Shown here one piece after another: positions 16,703 through 20,617 of a DNA stretch of 20,617 bases (position 1 is its first letter; every line of letters starts with the position of its first letter). The notes beneath the pieces are model-generated. The model saw only the letters and a program-made list of their open reading frames with translations. It ran no database searches and was not told the origin of the DNA. A program made the position numbers and the translations under genes. The DNA lies in NCBI GenBank assembly GCA_031547595.1, contig JAVBRU010000080.1, positions 1-20,617 on the forward strand, written 5' to 3'. The stretch comes from JAVBRU01 sp031547595 (GTDB lineage: Bacteria > Bacillota > Clostridia > Christensenellales > Aristaeellaceae).

Positions 16703-17640
16703 AAGCGCCTGTCCAAGTGATCCGGGCCAAACCCTACTATGCCTCGCGCTTTGCGCGGCAAAAGGCCGTGACCGGCATTTGCTTTTCGCTGCCGGTGCTC
16801 TTTGGGCTGGTGTTCTTCTTCGCGCTGCCGCTGGTGCAATCTTTGCAGATGGCTTTCTCGGATGTGACGGTCAAGACCGGCGTGGGGCTGCAATTCAAAG
16901 CAGCGGGATGGAAAAATTTCCTCTACGCGTTTCAGGTGGACGGCAATTTCACCCGCAGCCTGGTGGACGCGGTGGTCAATATGGCTACCACCGTGCCGCT
17001 CATCCTGTTCCTCAGCTTCTTTTGCGCACTGCTGATCAATCAGAACTTTCATGGCCGGGGCGTGGCGCGGGTGATCTTCTTTTTGCCCATCATCTATGCC
17101 TCCAGCGCCATGATGCAGGTGAATGCGGGCGATGTGATGCAGCAGGCGATGGCCAGCGCTTCCTACAAATCCATCGAGGCCAGCCAGAGCTTTTTGCAAT
17201 CTTTTCAATTGGCGGATTTTATTGCACGCTTTGGGCTGCCTGCCGAGTTCACGGCCTTTTTGTCCTCGGTGGTGGATAAGATTTATGAGCTGATCACGCT
17301 CTCCGGCGTGCAAATCCTGATCCTGCTGGCCTCGCTGCAATCGCTGTCCCCCTCGCTGTATGAGGCGGCTACAGTGGAGGGCGCAGGCGGGTTTGAAAAG
17401 TTCTGGCTGATTACGCTGCCCATGAGCTCCTCCGCGCTGCTACTGTGCCTGATATATTCTATCATCGACAGCTTTGTGGCATACAACAACCCCATCGTCA
17501 CCCTCACCCGGCGGCTGATGACCGATATGAAGTATGGGTATTCCGCGGCCATGAGCTGGGTGTACTTCCTGGTGATCTGCATCATATTGGGGCTGGTGGC
17601 GCTGATTGGTTCCCGTAAAGTATTTTATTACGATAAATAA
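16699..17640 (+). CDS. Carbohydrate ABC transporter permease, MalF/UgpA type (pair B)
   Basis: ATG 16699 overlaps the preceding TGA and follows GGGAGG. The 313-residue product has about six membrane helices and the coupling loop LYEAATVEGAGGFEKFWLI with TLP after it, around residues 220-242. Unlike pair A, it carries an extended soluble stretch between two helices, about residues 138-203 (NAGDVMQQAMASASYKSIEA onward), predicted to face outside; this might contact a binding or accessory protein. It pairs with the next gene. The basic N-terminus is cytoplasmic. The ATPase must be supplied from elsewhere. Confidence 0.92.
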   Translation: MKAPVQVIRAKPYYASRFARQKAVTGICFSLPVLFGLVFFFALPLVQSLQMAFSDVTVKTGVGLQFKAAGWKNFLYAFQVDGNFTRSLVDAVVNMATTVPLILFLSFFCALLINQNFHGRGVARVIFFLPIIYASSAMMQVNAGDVMQQAMASASYKSIEASQSFLQSFQLADFIARFGLPAEFTAFLSSVVDKIYELITLSGVQILILLASLQSLSPSLYEAATVEGAGGFEKFWLITLPMSSSALLLCLIYSIIDSFVAYNNPIVTLTRRLMTDMKYGYSAAMSWVYFLVICIILGLVALIGSRKVFYYDK

Positions 17641-17653
17641 GGAGGCATGCGCG

Positions 17654-18598
17654 GTGAATAACAGGCATCTATACTCACAGGTGGCCGTGGTGCGCTCTCG
17701 GCGCTGGGCGTGGATTATCATCCGCGCGCTGCTGGTGATCGGTATTTCGTTTATCATCATCTATCCGCTGATTGTCAAGTTCAGCATTTCAGTGATGAGC
17801 CGCAGCGACATGAACGACGTATCGGTGCGCTGGATTGCCAAGAACCCGACGCTCACCAACTATCGCTTCGCCTATGAGGCGATGCTGTATCCCGAGGCGC
17901 TCAAGGGCACGCTGATACTGTGCGCAGGCTGCACGCTGCTGCAAATGCTGTCTTGCTGCATGGCTGCGTATGCGTTTGTCAAGCTCCGGTATCCGGGCAG
18001 CAAGCTGGTGTTTTTGCTGGCGGTGTTCACCTTGGTTGTGCCGCCGCAGACGTATATGATCGCCATGTATTCGCAGATGCGCTTTTTTGATCCCCTGGGG
18101 ATTTTGACGGCGCTGACGGGCAAGGAGGGCATTATCAATACCTATTGGCCGTTTTTGCTCCGCTCTTTTTGCGGGGCGGGCATTCGAAACGGCCTGTATA
18201 TTTACCTGATGACACAGTTCTTCCGTAACATCCCCAAAGAGTTGGAGGAGGCCGCGTATATGGACGGCGCGTCCCCGCTGCGCATTTTCTTCCGGGTGAT
18301 GCTGCCAAACTCGGTGCCTATATTGGTCACCATCGCGGTGTTTTCCTTCGTGTGGCAGTGGAATGACGAGTTTTTTGCCTCGCTGTTTGCGCCGCGCATG
18401 GAGTTTTTGTCCCGCAATTTATACTACATCAACGACAAAATCCGTGCCCTGTCCGGAGCCTATGTGGACGATCCGGGGTACACCTCGATACTCAAGAATG
18501 CCGCGTCGCTGCTGGCCGTGGCGCCGCTGATGGTGGTGTTCATTGCCGCGCAGAGGTTCTTTGTGCAGAACTTCGAACGGTCTGGAATCGTCGGTTAA
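17654..18598 (+). CDS. Carbohydrate ABC transporter permease, MalG/UgpE type (pair B)
   Basis: GTG 17654 lies 8 bases after GGAGG (17641-17645) that follows the previous stop; a TTG at 17606 is inside the upstream gene and is rejected. The 314-residue product has about six helices and the MalG-type coupling loop ELEEAAYMDGASPLRIFF with RVMLP after it, near residues 197-220. It completes the second permease heterodimer. Its natural binding protein could be the lipoprotein encoded at the operon start or the fusion protein; sequence alone does not decide. Confidence 0.92.
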   Translation: MNNRHLYSQVAVVRSRRWAWIIIRALLVIGISFIIIYPLIVKFSISVMSRSDMNDVSVRWIAKNPTLTNYRFAYEAMLYPEALKGTLILCAGCTLLQMLSCCMAAYAFVKLRYPGSKLVFLLAVFTLVVPPQTYMIAMYSQMRFFDPLGILTALTGKEGIINTYWPFLLRSFCGAGIRNGLYIYLMTQFFRNIPKELEEAAYMDGASPLRIFFRVMLPNSVPILVTIAVFSFVWQWNDEFFASLFAPRMEFLSRNLYYINDKIRALSGAYVDDPGYTSILKNAASLLAVAPLMVVFIAAQRFFVQNFERSGIVG

Positions 18599-18618
18599 AT
18601 CGAAGGAGCGTGAAACTG

Positions 18619-20514
18619 ATGGAAAAAATCCTGTTGCTGCTGGTGTGCTTGCTGCTGGTCAGCCCGTCTCTGGCCCGGGCAGAAATCGCCTATACCAACT
18701 CCATGTCGCCCTATACTGAAGCGGCGGACCCGGATACATTTTATAACGGCGCAACCTTTGTGATTGATTCTGTTTCCACCGGCGAAACGCCGGAGGCCTT
18801 TATCACCCGCGAACTCGAGGCCATGCAAACCTATTATCACATCAACACGATCAACATCTATGGCCTGGAAGGTCAGAGCGATGCCGTGAAGGAGCATCTG
18901 TTTGCGGAGCTCAAGCGCCTGAACATGCGCATCGTGGTGCGCATCGAAAGCTACAGCGGCAGCTTTGCGTTCCAGGTGGAAGATTTGGAATGGATTATCG
19001 ATTATTACGGGAAGCTGCTGGACTTTGTTTGCCAGCCCGACAATCAAGCGCAGGTGGCGTATTTTTCGTTGAACATGCCGGTGGATGACGGCAGCGTCAC
19101 CTCCCGTATCGGCGGCGTCAACTCCGAAGAATGCAAGAGCAGGCAGGTCAGCTACACCGCCGCCTTTGTGCAGCGCATGCGGCAGGAGACGGAAACGCAT
19201 GGCTTTACGGATGCAAAAATGTTTCTTAGCATCTTTTATGGCTGGGACAACACCTATCAGCTGCCCTCCTATGCCGACGCGGGCGCGGATGGCTACTTCA
19301 TCAACAACTATTCCTATCCCGCGCGCACCGGCGTATACCCGGATGCAACGGCGGATGCGGATACGCTGATCAACGCCAAGCGCCTGGCCATATCGCTGGA
19401 TCACTTCCAAGAGATGTATCCCGGCATGCCGCTGGTGGTGGAAAGCGGCTTCCACACCCTGGAGTACAACAACTGGGTGCCCACCAACCAGACGGCGGGC
19501 CTTGTGTACGACCGGGCAGCCAAGGCGGCGGCCGTGCGTGCGGCTGTGAACTTCTATCAGCAAAACTATCCGGATGTGATGCGCGGCATGCTGTACTTTG
19601 GCTTCAACCTGTTCAAGCAGGAGGGCAACCCCGCCGCCGTGATGGACTGGGCGCTCAACCACGCGCCCCAAGGCTTCGCGCAGGCAGAGGACGCCTATTA
19701 CACCGGCAGCGCAGCGGCCACGGCAGATGAAAATGCCGAGGGCAGCGTGGCTGTGCAGATGAACGCCGGGGATGGCATTACGTGGTATAACTGCCGTAAG
19801 GTGTCCCAGGTGGGGGTGCGCTACCGCTGTGAAGAAGCTGCGCAGCTGCGCGTGCTGGTCAACGGCCAGGAGAAGCAAATCCTTGCTTTGCCCGCTTCTG
19901 CGGAGTATACAACCGTCTATTTCGGCCAATCCGTCACAGAGGGCGGCAGGATACAGCTGGTGAGCCTGACGGAGAACCTGCTGCTGGACAGCGTGGCACT
20001 GAACAAGTATGCTGAAGCAGAAACCGGCATTTTGGCAGGCGGTGCGACGGTCACTTTTGACGACGAGGCATCGGGGCTGCATGCCGTTACTGGGCTGAAT
20101 GGCGCGGCAGACAGCGTGACCCTGCAAAATGTGCGCGGCGCGAACAAAATCAAGCTGCTGTTCAAAGCAGTGGGGGACAGCGCCGTGCGGGTGACGGCAG
20201 ACGGCCAGAGCGTGGAAGTGGCGTTGCCCGCATCCAATGAGGACGAAGTGGGCTATGACGAGGCCATTGTGGAAATCAACGTGCCCTCCGGCGCGGCGCT
20301 GACTGTCAGCGGCCTGGCCGGGCAGGTGCGGCTGGATGCGGTGGATTTTTCGGGCGTGGGCACGCCCTCCGTGCGGCCTTCGGCCGCGCCCACGCAGGCG
20401 CCCGCAGCGCCGCAGCCCGCCGGCACGAGCGTGATCCCCTTTGCGGTTGGCGGCCTTGTTGTGTTCCTGGCTGCGCTGGCACTTTATGTGCGCGCCATGT
20501 TGCATAAAAAGTAA
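18619..20514 (+). CDS. Membrane-anchored TIM-barrel glycosidase-like protein with CBM-like domain
   Basis: ATG 18619 is 10 bases after AAGGAG; GTG 18610 is too close. The 631-residue product begins with a signal peptide (to about residue 20). Residues about 35-360 read like a (beta/alpha)8 barrel, with strand ends NTINIYGLEG, RIVVRIESYSG, YFSLNMPVDDG, AKMFLSIFYGWDN, DGYFINNYSYPA, PLVVESGFHT and GMLYFGFNLF. Glu275 in VVESG sits where clan-A glycosidases have their nucleophile, but the strand-4 position, normally Asn-Glu, reads Asn152-Met153, so activity is doubtful or unconventional. Residues about 375-575 form one or two beta-rich CBM6/35-like modules. A Pro/Ala linker and a terminal helix (VIPFAVGGLVVFLAALALYV) with RAMLHKK form a type I anchor. 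I do not recognise a precise GH family. It likely binds or trims glycan beside the transporters. Confidence 0.72.
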   Translation: MEKILLLLVCLLLVSPSLARAEIAYTNSMSPYTEAADPDTFYNGATFVIDSVSTGETPEAFITRELEAMQTYYHINTINIYGLEGQSDAVKEHLFAELKRLNMRIVVRIESYSGSFAFQVEDLEWIIDYYGKLLDFVCQPDNQAQVAYFSLNMPVDDGSVTSRIGGVNSEECKSRQVSYTAAFVQRMRQETETHGFTDAKMFLSIFYGWDNTYQLPSYADAGADGYFINNYSYPARTGVYPDATADADTLINAKRLAISLDHFQEMYPGMPLVVESGFHTLEYNNWVPTNQTAGLVYDRAAKAAAVRAAVNFYQQNYPDVMRGMLYFGFNLFKQEGNPAAVMDWALNHAPQGFAQAEDAYYTGSAAATADENAEGSVAVQMNAGDGITWYNCRKVSQVGVRYRCEEAAQLRVLVNGQEKQILALPASAEYTTVYFGQSVTEGGRIQLVSLTENLLLDSVALNKYAEAETGILAGGATVTFDDEASGLHAVTGLNGAADSVTLQNVRGANKIKLLFKAVGDSAVRVTADGQSVEVALPASNEDEVGYDEAIVEINVPSGAALTVSGLAGQVRLDAVDFSGVGTPSVRPSAAPTQAPAAPQPAGTSVIPFAVGGLVVFLAALALYVRAMLHKK

Positions 20515-20536
20515 GCTTATTGGAGGAACCAAGGAT

Positions 20537-20617
20537 ATGGATTTGCAGAAATTGTTGTCGCAAATGACCCTTCGGGAGAAGCTGGCGCAGATGACGCAGC
20601 TGGCGACGTCGATGTTC
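20537..20617 (+). CDS. Glycoside hydrolase family 3 enzyme, N-terminal fragment
   Basis: Only the first 27 codons are present. ATG 20537 follows GGAGG (20522-20526) with a further AAGGA close to it. The residues DLQKLLSQMTLREKLAQMTQ match the conserved opening of GH3 beta-glucosidase/xylosidase-type enzymes, in which the MTLxEKxxQM segment precedes the barrel. No signal peptide is present at this start, so a cytoplasmic exo-acting beta-glycosidase acting on imported oligosaccharides is the likely role. The catalytic Asp and the specificity lie beyond the window edge. Confidence 0.82.
   Translation, partial: MDLQKLLSQMTLREKLAQMTQLATSMF

Noticed and set aside
18595..20532. 645-codon open frame on the minus strand
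   Set aside because: It lies exactly opposite a well-supported plus-strand gene with signal peptide, domains and anchor. Its translation is rich in His, Arg, Gly and Ala with no recognisable domain, as expected from the codon bias of the opposite strand.

Overview
The window looks like a chromosomal piece of a strictly anaerobic, moderately GC-rich member of the Bacillota, probably a gut Clostridia. The reasons are a glycyl radical enzyme with its activase (oxygen-sensitive chemistry), strong AGGAGG ribosome binding sites, a lipobox lipoprotein, Pro/Thr/Ala linkers ahead of C-terminal membrane anchors, and carbohydrate ABC permeases with no ATPase beside them. The assignment rests on gene content and style only; there is no rRNA or marker gene.

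Region 1 (1-2662) is the end of an anaerobic enzyme pair: the C-terminal half of a radical SAM glycyl-radical-enzyme activase, then a complete 722-residue glycyl radical enzyme. Its active-site Cys-Tyr-Glu and its Leu-Cys-Gly-Trp-Asn radical loop separate it from true pyruvate formate-lyase; its substrate is unknown. Region 2 (2663-3614) is a roughly 950-base gap. It holds an 11-bp perfect inverted repeat with an alternative upstream pairing partner, short coding remnants including a Gly-rich tail, a strong intrinsic terminator (3161-3200), repeated ATGAGGTG boxes, and a sigma-A-type promoter (3491-3518).

Region 3 (3615-20617, running off the end) is one tightly packed plus-strand operon of at least twelve genes with no gap above about 50 bases. 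The order is: lipoprotein solute-binding protein; secreted triple CBM-like protein; membrane-anchored single CBM-like protein; 912-residue protein fusing carbohydrate-binding-like modules to a solute-binding domain; permease pair A; beta-propeller/TPR membrane protein; YIP1-like membrane protein; DUF5696-type protein; permease pair B; membrane-anchored TIM-barrel glycosidase-like protein; and the start of a family 3 glycoside hydrolase.

Taken together this is a Gram-positive polysaccharide or oligosaccharide utilisation locus. In the model I infer, secreted and anchored binding proteins hold glycan at the surface, the barrel proteins trim or bind it, two importers (two binding proteins, two permease pairs, presumably a shared MsmX-type ATPase from elsewhere) take up oligosaccharides, and the GH3 enzyme finishes hydrolysis. 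GH3 hints at a beta-linked glycan but does not prove it. The most unusual part is the propeller-TPR / YIP1 / DUF5696 block between the two permease pairs, together with the binding-module/solute-binding fusion. These look like dedicated but uncharacterised accessory parts of a surface uptake machine.
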